A stretch of DNA of 64,000 nucleotides from Paenibacillus pectinilyticus (GCF_001700435.1 NZ_LYPC01000009.1:90944-154943); one strand, 5' to 3'; positions 1 through 7,779 are shown, counted from the first letter of the stretch. Notes: generated by a model from the sequence alone, not told the origin. Made by a program: numbers and translations.

Positions 1-1086
1 AGAAGGCAGGCACTTCGATCGAAAATTTCGCAGATGTTGGGTGAAGAAGAGACATCTCCATTGCTAGCTAGAATTGTTGATGGAGAAAATGAGACCTCTC
101 CAACAAAGTGCATAACAGTAGAAGCGCTTCAATCAGCATTGAAGAAATGTCATTTTTTCACTATTTTCGGAAAAAAGAATGTGATTGCAAAAGACGGAAC
201 TTTTGACCTTGGTACAAATCAGGAAACCTGTGATTTGTTTTACCCTTTTATTGAAGATTGTCTCATATACATTAAGAAGTATACTGAAGAAGAATGGCTA
301 AAAGGTGACTTGGATTACGGGATTCTAACAATAAATCGCGGAATCCAAGCTATAATTCGTGTTATTAATGATGTAGTTAATATGTTAGTAGCTAGTGGCG
401 AGATAACACCAAAAACGAAAAAGACAGAAGTTGTCTTTGAAAAAGTACGCTATTATCTTGATCCTCTAATAGACTATATTAACAATATTACACAAGAGCA
501 TCGAAAAGATCTTCGTAATTATTTAGGTGGCGGAGCTGATGCACATTTCTGGAGAGCATTCCAGAAGGCAATAGCGGATATTAGAACCGATTTTAAACCA
601 GATGGACTTGAGAAATACTGGCAGGATGAAGCGAAAACGTTTAATGATGAATCGCTGAAATATCTGCGCGAAATAGAAGTTAGTGTTAAGAATGTAATAG
701 CCCGAAAGCTCACAGAAAAATGTGGAGCTAATTGGCTGATAATAGGGCTGCCGAAACCGGTTTATACAAGAGCGAAAAAGGACTCTGACTCTCAAAATTA
801 TGATTTGATTGCGAAGGGGGGGATAGGAGAACCAGTATCGATTTGGGATTGTGTCAGGTTATCAGAATGCAAAGATGTAATTCTTAACGGTAAGAATTGG
901 TCAGAAGTATTCGAAGGTATTATGGTTCGTCCAGAAGATATGAAGATCCCAGGTGGACGTGAAGCAAAGACAGAATGGCTTGTAAGGTTAAATACTATAT
1001 CCAACAAGCTTCAAAAAGCTGCTTATAGTGTATCTACTGAGGAATACAATTTGATAAATTCAATTTATAGATGGATTTGCAATTAG
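1..1086 (+). CDS. DGQHR-domain / Swt1-HEPN-like protein, C-terminal part (5' end outside window)
   Basis: The reading frame is open from base 1, so the first ATG at 34 is probably internal and the gene runs off the left edge. About 360 residues are visible. The start resembles the end of a DGQHR domain (a region around ITVEALQSALKK, then FFTIFGKKN). The rest resembles the C-terminal HEPN-like half of DGQHR/Swt1-type proteins, ending in a block with NWSEVFEGI and GGREAKTEWLVRLN. DGQHR proteins include DndB of DNA phosphorothioation systems and many defence-island members of unknown role. The diagnostic DGQHR motif would be upstream and is not seen. Only a restriction-type gene follows, 517 bp downstream, which fits a defence context. 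Family assignment is from recalled patterns; function is unknown. Confidence 0.55.
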   Translation, partial: RRQALRSKISQMLGEEETSPLLARIVDGENETSPTKCITVEALQSALKKCHFFTIFGKKNVIAKDGTFDLGTNQETCDLFYPFIEDCLIYIKKYTEEEWLKGDLDYGILTINRGIQAIIRVINDVVNMLVASGEITPKTKKTEVVFEKVRYYLDPLIDYINNITQEHRKDLRNYLGGGADAHFWRAFQKAIADIRTDFKPDGLEKYWQDEAKTFNDESLKYLREIEVSVKNVIARKLTEKCGANWLIIGLPKPVYTRAKKDSDSQNYDLIAKGGIGEPVSIWDCVRLSECKDVILNGKNWSEVFEGIMVRPEDMKIPGGREAKTEWLVRLNTISNKLQKAAYSVSTEEYNLINSIYRWICN

Positions 1087-1603
1087 TCGTACTTCTACGG
1101 ATGCAGTTTTTTATGATTTAAGTCGATATCTACTCGGCTTTATTCTGGAAGCTAGGGTATAACACGAGCTGTAGTAAACCTGCTAGGCTAAGGACTTACA
1201 CATACACCTCCTCTTTATACAAAAGTAATGTTATTGATAACAATATTCTATTATTAGCTTCCATACTTGGCTTTCTAAGGAAGGTTAGCTTGTAAGAGAA
1301 TAAGTTATCTTATCACTGCTTAGCAATCCATTGATTATTATGTGAAGGTAAATTTGAAGTTTTGGTCTTTTTAGTACGGGCTTTATACTAGGGTCGGATA
1401 AAGAATCCACCGTGGAATAGAGCCTTTTACTTTCATACAGTGGCGATTAGATCTAGTTCACAAATAGAATAGTTCCATGCCATTAGAAAATAAATCGTTT
1501 AAATGAAGAACAGCCATCGCCTCAGAGAACGTTTCTTTATCCCAATCCCCTTTTATTCAGTATAATAAAGCAGGAAGAATTTACTAATTCTAGGAGGAAC
1601 AAC
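1087..1603. other. 517-bp intergenic region with no recognisable gene
   Basis: AT-rich spacer between the DGQHR-like gene and the SauUSI-like gene. I see no frame with both a ribosome binding site and a protein-like sequence, and no convincing terminator. A -10-like TATAAT sits at 1561-1566, just upstream of the ribosome binding site of the next gene, but without a good -35 element. It may be decayed accessory DNA. Confidence 0.5.
1561..1566 (+). promoter_or_regulatory. possible -10 element for the SauUSI-like gene
   Basis: A perfect TATAAT 38 bases before the start codon of the restriction gene. The -35 position at the usual 17-bp spacing reads TATCCC, which is poor, so the promoter is weak or needs an activator. 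A strong AGGAGG ribosome binding site lies at 1592-1597. Confidence 0.35.
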
Positions 1604-4600
1604 ATGAGAGAGCATAGGGGAGTTTTCGAAGAGATACTACATAAAAACAAAGAATATCCATCTAATCAAATTACATATAACCTCCTCCCCCAGAATTATA
1701 ACAACGCCTTAATTCAACAAGTAATGAAGGATATCAGTAAGTCTTTCAGATATTTGGCAGATCAAAACCAACACGCTAAAATATTAGAATTAACGAACCA
1801 ACTGAGGGCAATTATTCCTGATTTGGCCTCATATGACTTGGATATGCCACTTAAAGCAATTCATTACAGGAATGATGATATTTCCTTGCCGATGTATCCT
1901 GAATTATTTCTATCACATCCACTATTGCTAACTAATTCAACTGCGGACCCAATTCACTTATTTAAAGCCCTTAAATATGAATTGTTAACTGCGGACAATG
2001 CGTTCTTTATGGTTAGTTTTGTGCGGTGGTCAGGACTACAACTGCTAATTAGGGCACTCGATGATCTTAGAAGAGAAGATCCTTCCAAGAAAGTTAAGAT
2101 ATTAACATCAACTTATCTTAAGATTACAGAGCCTAAAGCCCTTCGCCGCTTGTTAGAGCTACCAAATGTGGAGACAAAAGTATTTGATTCTGGTCGAGTT
2201 TCCTTCCATACCAAAGCTTATATGTTCGAGCGCAAATCTAGTCTAAATACGGTTATAATTGGCTCTTCTAATTTAACCTACTCTGCGTTGCAGACAGGAC
2301 ATGAATGGAACGTGAAATTACCAGGAGATACGTACTATTCGATTTATGAGAATGCAAGAAAAACGTTCCAAATGTACTGGGATGATCAAAGGGCTATCCA
2401 GCTTAGCAGTGATTTGATTTCAGCTTACGAAAAAGAATATAACAATAAGAAAATTATGCTAGTCAATCCATACTTAGCCGCGCAACATGTTGATTTGGTT
2501 AATGTTATGAATGACGACAAAAGTTTCACAAAAAAAGAGATTGTACCAAACAAAATGCAAGAGGGAGCTCTTAGGGCGCTGGGACAGACTAGGTTAAATG
2601 GTCATAATAAAGGCGTTGTTATAGCAGCGACTGGAACTGGTAAAACGTATCTTTCTGCTTTTGATGTGAAGAATTTCGGAGCGGATAGGGTATTATTTCT
2701 TGCACATAGGGATGAAATATTAGAAAGTTCTAGAAAAACTTTTGCAAAGATATTTGATGAAGCCAATAATTTGTGCGGCAAGCTCACGGGGATTGAGAAG
2801 GATTGGGACAAACCGTATTTATTTAGCACTGTTCAAACTCTTTCAAGAGACGATGTGTTAGAAAAATTTGCGCCTGATTATTTTGATTATATTATCGTAG
2901 ATGAATTTCATCATGCTGAAGCAGCTACCTATAGAAGGGTAATTGACTATTTTAAACCTAAATTCTTATTAGGGCTTACAGCAACGCCCGATCGCATGGA
3001 CGGCAGGGATGTTTTAGCAATTTGTGATAATAATGTCGTATATGAAATTCGTTTAAGGGATGCACTTAAAGAAGGGCTCTTAACTCCATTTAGGTATTTT
3101 GGTTTGAGTGATCCTACGATTGATTATGCACAGATTGAAGTTCTAAGTAATGGTCAATTTGTTGAAAATGAGCTAGTGCGTGCCCTGAACACGCATGAAC
3201 GTGTTGACTATGTAATTAATATGATTAATAAGTTCGGACATGATGGCAATGTTATGACGGCTTTGGGCTTCTGCGCTTCAATTGAACATGCTCGTTATAT
3301 GACGGATGAGTTTACAAGTCGAGGCTATAAGGCAGCTTGTCTAACGAGTAATGATCTTCCGAACGAAAGGCAAGATATTATTAGTAAGTTGGAAAATGAT
3401 AGTGATCCTCTTCAAATCATATTTACAGTAAATATTTTTAATGAAGGTGTAGATATTCCTAAGGTGAATTTGATTTTGTTTTTGCGACCTACGGAATCGG
3501 CAACTATTTTTATACAACAACTTGGTCGGGGATTACGGAAAATCGCAGGGAAAGAATATGTAACAATACTTGATTTCATTGGAAATTATCAAAAATCATT
3601 TATTGTGCCGTTAGCCTTATCTGATCAACATAACCATAAAGCATTTGACCGGGATTCTTTGCGAATCGCTATTGAAACGGAGTTCGCCGATTTACCGGAT
3701 GGCTGCTTCGTAGATCTAGAAGAGGTGTCAAGGAAAGAAATCCTCAAGAATATTGAGAATATTCGTATGGATCGAGATCTGTTACTTATGGAGCTTTATA
3801 ATCAATTTAAGAGAGAGTTAGGTTATTCACCCGAACTAAATGACTTTTTATATTATGATGGCGCTCCTAGTTTAAACTTTTTTATATCCAAGTATGGTTC
3901 GTGGGTTGAAACGAAAAAGAAGATGAAGGATATTAATGCTTTCGATATTGAGTTATTAGAAGACAAAGCGATGCTGGAGGTAGTTCAGAGGCTAGAAGAT
4001 ATGTTGCCACTTAAATGGCCATATGAGTTTTCAGTTCTTTCCGTAGCCTTTGAAAAGGGGAATATTACAAGAGGGGACGTACTAGATGATTTAGCCTATA
4101 GATTCGGAATACGTGTTTCAGAGGATATACAAGGTAACAAGATTGATAAAGCCATGGAGAAGCTAGCAACCAAGCTGGTAAAACAGACGTGGTCATTTGG
4201 GAGTTATGATAACGGTAGTTTCGCTGGTTCAACTATCTTACAGCAGATTAAAGAGAATAAAGAAGTATTTAATTATATTAAAGATCGCTTAGAATATGGT
4301 TTGGCCGAATTTAGAAGGTTCTATAGACCTGATGTATTTTTTGAAAGTCAGAAGAACGTAGTAATGTATCAAAACTACACAAGAAATGATCTCATGTACT
4401 TGTTTGAATCACCTGCGAAAGAAGGTACATGGCGAGAGGGGGTAAGTCGGGTAGGGGATCATTACTTACTCTTTATTAATTTGAATAAAGGGGAGAAGGT
4501 CGCTGATCACTTACAGTACCATGACTATTTTGTAGATCAGCAACACTTCCATTGGCAAAGTCAAAATGCTACTTCTCATGAATCCCAGCGTGGGCAAGAA

Positions 4601-4798
4601 TTTATTCATCACACCAGTATGGGAATTCATTTACATTTATTTGTTAGGAAATTTGAAAAGATGCATAACGAAGTCTTACCCTTTACTTACTTAGGTGAAA
4701 TTGATTATATGAATAGCCATGGTGATAAACCAATGAATATTAATTGGAAATTACATCATCCTATACCAGATGCTATGTATACCGATTTTATTCGTTAG
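1604..4798 (+). CDS. SauUSI-like type IV (modification-dependent) restriction endonuclease/helicase
   Basis: A 1064-residue protein with three blocks. The N-terminal third is a phospholipase-D-type nuclease: H202-x-K204 followed by GSSN at 220-223. The middle is a superfamily 2 helicase: Walker A ATGTGKT (342-348), DEFHH (433-437), TATPDR (459-464) and QLGRGLR (639-645). The last ~170 residues look like DUF3427. This PLD-SF2-DUF3427 order is that of Staphylococcus aureus SauUSI, an ATP-dependent enzyme that cuts DNA carrying 5-methyl- or 5-hydroxymethylcytosine; the C-terminus is thought to recognise the modified base. The start follows AGGAGG with good spacing. The gene stops 7 bases short of a convergent NudG-like Nudix gene. 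No partner methylase is visible, as expected for type IV. The exact target site here is unknown. Confidence 0.8.
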   Translation: MREHRGVFEEILHKNKEYPSNQITYNLLPQNYNNALIQQVMKDISKSFRYLADQNQHAKILELTNQLRAIIPDLASYDLDMPLKAIHYRNDDISLPMYPELFLSHPLLLTNSTADPIHLFKALKYELLTADNAFFMVSFVRWSGLQLLIRALDDLRREDPSKKVKILTSTYLKITEPKALRRLLELPNVETKVFDSGRVSFHTKAYMFERKSSLNTVIIGSSNLTYSALQTGHEWNVKLPGDTYYSIYENARKTFQMYWDDQRAIQLSSDLISAYEKEYNNKKIMLVNPYLAAQHVDLVNVMNDDKSFTKKEIVPNKMQEGALRALGQTRLNGHNKGVVIAATGTGKTYLSAFDVKNFGADRVLFLAHRDEILESSRKTFAKIFDEANNLCGKLTGIEKDWDKPYLFSTVQTLSRDDVLEKFAPDYFDYIIVDEFHHAEAATYRRVIDYFKPKFLLGLTATPDRMDGRDVLAICDNNVVYEIRLRDALKEGLLTPFRYFGLSDPTIDYAQIEVLSNGQFVENELVRALNTHERVDYVINMINKFGHDGNVMTALGFCASIEHARYMTDEFTSRGYKAACLTSNDLPNERQDIISKLENDSDPLQIIFTVNIFNEGVDIPKVNLILFLRPTESATIFIQQLGRGLRKIAGKEYVTILDFIGNYQKSFIVPLALSDQHNHKAFDRDSLRIAIETEFADLPDGCFVDLEEVSRKEILKNIENIRMDRDLLLMELYNQFKRELGYSPELNDFLYYDGAPSLNFFISKYGSWVETKKKMKDINAFDIELLEDKAMLEVVQRLEDMLPLKWPYEFSVLSVAFEKGNITRGDVLDDLAYRFGIRVSEDIQGNKIDKAMEKLATKLVKQTWSFGSYDNGSFAGSTILQQIKENKEVFNYIKDRLEYGLAEFRRFYRPDVFFESQKNVVMYQNYTRNDLMYLFESPAKEGTWREGVSRVGDHYLLFINLNKGEKVADHLQYHDYFVDQQHFHWQSQNATSHESQRGQEFIHHTSMGIHLHLFVRKFEKMHNEVLPFTYLGEIDYMNSHGDKPMNINWKLHHPIPDAMYTDFIR

Positions 4799-4805
4799 TC
4801 GTTGT

Positions 4806-5189
4806 TTAGCAAATGGCTGCGAGGGTAGGTAGGTCAGCAGGCGCCCACTCAAGCTCATTAAGTTGATTAACAGGCAACCAAACTAATTTCTCGTGCTCAC
4901 TGGCAATTGCAACACCATCGATAATTTTAGCCTTGTAGGTAATTAATCGTACGATAACGTTCGGATACTCATGAGTAGCATCGACAACAAGCTCGCCTAC
5001 TTCAATTGTACAGTCTAGTTCTTCTTTAATCTCACGAGCAAGGCTTTCTTGAGGGGTTTCATTAGCTTCTATTTTCCCACCAGGAAACTCCCAATAACCA
5101 GGCAATGACATTTGTTGAGAGCGGAGTGCACATAGCACTTCGTTTTTTTCGTTATAAATAACAGCGCCGACTACATCGACTTTTTTCAT
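4806..5189 (-). CDS. NudG/MutT-like Nudix hydrolase ((deoxy)nucleoside triphosphate pyrophosphohydrolase)
   Basis: 127 residues, the full length of a small Nudix enzyme. The Nudix box covers residues 38-60 (G38, E44, R52-E53, E56-E57), with Asp59 in place of the usual Gly. The C-terminal EHEKLVW and WAPADLPTL stretches resemble E. coli NudG (CTP pyrophosphohydrolase) more than MutT; NudG prefers 5-methyl-dCTP, 5-hydroxymethyl-dCTP and oxidised nucleotides. It would hydrolyse unusual NTPs to the monophosphate plus pyrophosphate in the cytoplasm. It converges on the SauUSI-like gene with 7 bp between stops, has its own promoter (5226-5253), and is separated from the XRE gene by a terminator. 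Substrate choice is inferred from similarity; a general 8-oxo-dGTPase role remains possible. Confidence 0.8.
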   Translation of the reverse strand: MKKVDVVGAVIYNEKNEVLCALRSQQMSLPGYWEFPGGKIEANETPQESLAREIKEELDCTIEVGELVVDATHEYPNVIVRLITYKAKIIDGVAIASEHEKLVWLPVNQLNELEWAPADLPTLAAIC

Positions 5190-5225
5190 GATTTATAATC
5201 TCCTACTCTGTTTAGATGTACTTAT

Positions 5226-5253
5226 ATTATAGCTTTAATTTAATGAGGTTCAA
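5226..5253 (-). promoter_or_regulatory. sigma-A-type promoter of the Nudix gene
   Basis: Read on the minus strand: -35 TTGAAC (5253-5248), 16-bp spacer, -10 TATAAT (5231-5226). It lies 37 bases upstream of the Nudix start, with a GGAG ribosome binding site between. Confidence 0.65.
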
Positions 5254-5285
5254 ATAACTGAATAAATCCACTTTAATGAATAAAA

Positions 5286-5316
5286 GAGCGACCTCGAAAC
5301 CAACTCGATGTCGCTC
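5286..5316 (-). terminator. terminator of the XRE regulator gene
   Basis: Inverted repeat GAGCGAC/GTCGCTC with further pairing inside, followed on the minus strand by TTTTATT. It sits just after the XRE stop and before the Nudix promoter, so the two genes are probably separate transcripts. Confidence 0.7.
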
Positions 5317-5324
5317 CTTTGATT

Positions 5325-5672
5325 TCATTTTTTTGTAAGAAGAATATCCATAGATATTTTATGTATCAATTTAATTTCATCAACGCTTCTATCTTCAAGG
5401 AATTGTTTATGTACCTCTAACACTGCCGCTTTATCAAAATCATTGGAGGTAACATCAATTTCATTAAAGTTAAAGAAAGTTCCAAGATCGGTATTAAGAG
5501 CGGTTATGATCTTGTCCAGTGAATCAAGAGAGATGTTCCGAGTTCCTCTTTCGACATCCCCAATATATGAATTCTTCAATTGAGCTAGTTCTCCGAGTTT
5601 TTCTTGGGAAAATCCCCTTTGTTTTCGTATCATTCGGATCCGCTCGCCAACTAATTTACGAAAGTTACCCAT
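5325..5672 (-). CDS. XRE-family helix-turn-helix transcriptional regulator
   Basis: 115 residues. An HTH_3 domain fills residues ~5-65: GERIRMIRKQRGFSQEKLGE, then NSYIGDVERGTRNIS as turn and recognition helix. The remaining ~50 residues are charged and helical, perhaps for dimerisation. An upstream GTG (5681) overlaps the GAGGTGG ribosome binding site, so the ATG at 5672 is preferred. The layout resembles small controller proteins of restriction-modification loci and SinR-like repressors. It likely binds the dyad at 5730-5754 between it and the divergent small gene, giving autoregulation. Whether it also controls the SauUSI-like gene is unknown. Confidence 0.85.
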   Translation of the reverse strand: MGNFRKLVGERIRMIRKQRGFSQEKLGELAQLKNSYIGDVERGTRNISLDSLDKIITALNTDLGTFFNFNEIDVTSNDFDKAAVLEVHKQFLEDRSVDEIKLIHKISMDILLTKK

Positions 5673-5729
5673 AATAACCACCTCAGTAATAGAGTAGGTT
5701 TTAAATAATGTAGCAAACAGACCTTTATT

Positions 5730-5754
5730 AGTGTATATTATTAATAATTACACT
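5730..5754. promoter_or_regulatory. dyad-symmetric operator candidate in the XRE divergent region
   Basis: Outer arms AGTGTA (5730-5735) and TACACT (5749-5754) flank an inner near-perfect dyad, ATTATT/AATAAT. It lies 58 bases upstream of the XRE start and upstream of the divergent gene at 5933, where a small autoregulatory HTH protein usually binds. Seen in sequence; the binding is inferred. Confidence 0.45.
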
Positions 5755-5932
5755 TATAAGTTATTTTTAAGTTTTGAGATACCAATTTATTGGATTTACA
5801 AAGGATAATACAGAAAGGAGATTATTTCCTCATCTTCGTAGTAGCATTCAAGATAGCTATTATGAACTACTTAACTCAGCATTAACAGAAAAGAAGTTGG
5901 ATAAACATTGTCTATCATCGGAGGTGAGCCAT

Positions 5933-6190
5933 ATGAACGATACCCTTGCCAAATATAATGAAGCCGTTAATGAGGAACAAATACTTATACATAGAATCAG
6001 TGTGTGCAAAGAACTAATAGACATTATCCTAACCTACATCTCCGAGAAGGCAGATTCTATTCACATGCTTACAGCAGAGGACATTATTACTTCGGTTCAT
6101 ACGATAGGTCAGGATCTGGATACAGAATTGCTCCATTTGAGGCTGGAGAAGGGGATTTTGGATAATAAGCTCAAAGGGTTAATAGATTAA
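5933..6190 (+). CDS. small protein of unknown function (85 aa)
   Basis: I do not recognise this protein. The ATG at 5933 has a strong ribosome binding site (GGAGGTGAG at 5920-5928). The frame stays open for 53 more codons upstream to a TTG at 5774 that lacks a ribosome binding site, so the long form is less likely. The product is hydrophilic and predicted mostly helical (LAKYNEAVNEEQILIHRI at the start, HLRLEKGILDNKLKGLID at the end), possibly coiled-coil, with no signal peptide or membrane segment. It is divergent from the XRE gene across the dyad and ends at its own terminator (6199-6229). A role linked to the XRE locus is only a guess from position. Confidence 0.55.
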   Translation: MNDTLAKYNEAVNEEQILIHRISVCKELIDIILTYISEKADSIHMLTAEDIITSVHTIGQDLDTELLHLRLEKGILDNKLKGLID

Positions 6191-6198
6191 GATGATAG

Positions 6199-6229
6199 CC
6201 TCCCCCCGTACAATGCGGCGGAGGTTTTT
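6199..6229 (+). terminator. rho-independent terminator
   Basis: CCTCC (6199-6203) pairs with GGAGG (6220-6224), with extra C-G pairs inside, then TTTTT. It follows the 85-aa gene directly. Confidence 0.65.
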
Positions 6230-6316
6230 CCAAGTTATTGGGATCTGTACAGCAACATATATCGAAGTAACTCAGTATATAGATAGTTAAACCATGAAAA
6301 TGAAAGAGGTGAGCAC

Positions 6317-6340
6317 ATGAAGAAATTGGACGGCCTCTAA
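6317..6340 (+). CDS. candidate 7-residue leader peptide
   Basis: Mini-ORF with sequence MKKLDGL then TAA, preceded by a good ribosome binding site (AAAGAGGTGAG ending at 6313). Its stop codon lies inside the left arm of the hairpin that covers the ribosome binding site of the next gene. This is the geometry of a translational coupling or attenuation leader: a ribosome ending here would open the hairpin. Seen in sequence; the regulatory role is inferred. Confidence 0.4.
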   Translation: MKKLDGL

Positions 6341-6359
6341 CTTCCCCCAAGGAGGTTAG
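6337..6359 (+). promoter_or_regulatory. hairpin hiding the ribosome binding site of the 94-aa gene
   Basis: Nine-base-pair stem: CTAACTTCC (6337-6345) with GGAGGTTAG (6351-6359), one G-U pair, loop CCCAA. The right arm is the ribosome binding site (GGAGG) for the ATG at 6364; the left arm overlaps the stop of the mini-ORF at 6317-6340. Confidence 0.55.
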
Positions 6360-6363
6360 ACCA

Positions 6364-6648
6364 ATGAGCAGAAGTTACAAAAAATCACCGGTATGTACCG
6401 ATCACACATCGCCAAGAACAAAGTGGGCCAAACGCCAGGCAGCTAAAGCTGTAAGACGACATGACGGGTTTATCGAAAATGGCAGATCTTACAGAAAGTT
6501 ATTTTGTTCCTGGAATATTTGTGACTATAGGTTTTATCAGACAAAAGAAAAGGCCGTTTTTGAGTGGGAAAAGGATGTAAGGCTTCAGTCGGGATTTTCA
6601 AAAGAAAGAATGCTTAGAAATTGGGAGAAATTCTACAGGAGAAAATAA
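6364..6648 (+). CDS. conserved small basic protein of unknown function (94 aa)
   Basis: A strongly basic 94-residue protein opening SRSYKKSPVCTDH, rich in Arg/Lys and aromatic residues, with two C-terminal Trp (FEWEKDV, RNWEKFY) and cysteines at CTDH and FCSWNICDY. I recall similar short proteins scattered among Firmicutes chromosomes and phages, but know of no assigned function. The basic, Cys/His-containing start could suggest nucleic-acid or metal binding; this is speculation. Translation starts at an ATG four bases after GGAGGTTAG, which is buried in a hairpin overlapping an upstream mini-ORF, so expression is probably controlled at translation. A hairpin follows at 6654-6682. Confidence 0.65.
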   Translation: MSRSYKKSPVCTDHTSPRTKWAKRQAAKAVRRHDGFIENGRSYRKLFCSWNICDYRFYQTKEKAVFEWEKDVRLQSGFSKERMLRNWEKFYRRK

Positions 6649-6653
6649 GTAAG

Positions 6654-6682
6654 AAGCGTTGGCCAGGGAAGTGCCAGCGCTT
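6654..6682 (+). terminator. terminator-like hairpin
   Basis: Ten-base-pair stem AAGCGTTGGC/GCCAGCGCTT (one G-U pair) right after the 94-aa gene. The following tract (ATTGCTTTT) is only moderately T-rich. Confidence 0.55.
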
Positions 6683-6792
6683 ATTGCTTTTAATAAACAT
6701 TTTTGGCTAAGTGGCTATATTTCCCCTATGATTATTTTGTACAAATATTAGGGGTTTACAGTAGTGAGTGGACGGGCGATTGGACATGAAAA

Positions 6793-6819
6793 GGGGACGT
6801 GCGAATTATGCACGTCCCC
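6793..6819 (-). terminator. terminator of the retropepsin cassette, copy 1
   Basis: Perfect inverted repeat GGGGACGTGC (6793-6802) / GCACGTCCCC (6810-6819), followed on the minus strand by TTTT. It sits just after the protease gene. Confidence 0.7.
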
Positions 6820-6827
6820 TACCAATG

Positions 6828-7220
6828 TTATGCCGATGACGCTGGATACATTTGCATCTGTTGAAGATCAATAATCATGTTACCGCCTTTAAGTATATCT
6901 AGGCCAATGAGTCCATTAATGTGATTGATATCATCGTGAAATATACCAAAATCCATTCTGATATCGTTTATAACGAGGCTACCGAGCTGGATTTGCTCTA
7001 CTTGCTTTTGGAATGAGTACTCTTCTCCGCCGATTCCAAAACTTCTCACAAGCTTGTCTCCATTCTCGAATTTAATACCGATTTCGGACACGATGTCTGA
7101 GGAGAGAAGAGAGTGTGCCGCGCCGGTATCAATCACTAAATTGCCGATAGTTAAGGAGCGCCCTTTATAACAAATTGTCATAGAGGTTTGGAGTAAATTA
7201 TGAGCATATTCAATCTGCAT
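6828..7220 (-). CDS. retropepsin-like aspartic protease (cassette copy 1)
   Basis: A 130-residue single-domain protein. It has the aspartic protease signature LVIDTGAAHSLL (D31-T32-G33-A34) and, near residue 100, GLIGLDIL, matching the hydrophobic-hydrophobic-Gly motif that completes the retropepsin fold. A SFGIGGEE stretch near the middle fits the flap region. One-domain retropepsins act as homodimers, each chain giving one catalytic Asp. No signal peptide or membrane segment is visible, so it is likely cytoplasmic; the substrate is unknown. It overlaps the upstream 84-aa gene by 11 bases. A homologous cassette lies at 45.9-46.5 kb. Confidence 0.75.
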   Translation of the reverse strand: MQIEYAHNLLQTSMTICYKGRSLTIGNLVIDTGAAHSLLSSDIVSEIGIKFENGDKLVRSFGIGGEEYSFQKQVEQIQLGSLVINDIRMDFGIFHDDINHINGLIGLDILKGGNMIIDLQQMQMYPASSA

Positions 7221-7464
7221 GTCTTCTACTCCTATATAAAGGATTATGCCTGATTTCGATAGTTATTTTTTCTTGACCGGTATGGTAGACGATGTTGTTG
7301 TCCTTACACTTAAATAATTCTTTAGTAGCTTCATCGGGGTCTTGAATTGCTCTAACCAAAGCGACTTCATCAACATACTGAACATTATCTTTGGTATGAG
7401 AAGTCAGGATTTCTAGCAAAACGTACTGGTGAGGGTAAATATTGCGAACTTCTTGCCATTGCAT
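7210..7464 (-). CDS. small partner protein of the retropepsin cassette (84 aa, copy 1)
   Basis: I do not recognise a named family. The start MQWQEVRNIYPHQYVLLE aligns with the small protein at 45884 (MKWSEICSHYPSRFVLVE); shared positions are W, E, YP, VL and E, and both carry a central E-x-A-(L/V)-V stretch. The protein is acidic in the middle, has no membrane segment and is similar in length to its paralogue (84 versus 85 residues). In both places it directly precedes and overlaps the retropepsin-like gene, so it may be a substrate, inhibitor or adaptor of the protease. This is inference from conserved gene order only. Confidence 0.65.
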   Translation of the reverse strand: MQWQEVRNIYPHQYVLLEILTSHTKDNVQYVDEVALVRAIQDPDEATKELFKCKDNNIVYHTGQEKITIEIRHNPLYRSRRHAD

Positions 7465-7779
7465 AGAACATGCACCTCGCTTACAGTATTTCTTACTAAA
7501 ATTATACCATATAAAATCGAACGATAGAGCAATCCAGCGAATGGCAGTCCGGTTTGTAGTTTAGAGAGAACTCTAAACTCCCCCCTATTTACAAAAACTT
7601 ATCCCCTTTTAACAATCCGATCACAATCTTTTAACTCTTTCACAACACATTTCAAACAACGAACACAATGCTCTCGATTTGCACACAATGTTTAACACTT
7701 TGAAAACAGACAAAGGCACTTTCCTGTCGTACCATGGCAATAGACAGATGAATTTAGCAAATTATCGAAGGTGAATAGG
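7465..7779. other. 315-bp intergenic region upstream of the polysaccharide operon
   Basis: Divergent spacer between the retropepsin cassette (minus strand) and the polysaccharide operon (plus strand). No gene or convincing sigma-A promoter is seen. The segment 7600-7700 is C/A-rich and contains several copies of CACAAT or CACAAC, which could be spaced binding sites for a regulator of the operon. Weak evidence. Confidence 0.35.

Noticed and set aside
5774..5932. N-terminal extension of the 85-aa protein to a TTG at 5774
   Set aside because: The TTG lacks a ribosome binding site, whereas ATG 5933 has GGAGGTGAG. The extension cannot be fully excluded because the frame is open.
1..7500. Complete phosphorothioation (dnd) or BREX system suggested by the DGQHR-like protein
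   Set aside because: No dndA/C/D/E, pglX, brxC or similar genes are present in the window; upstream sequence is not available.
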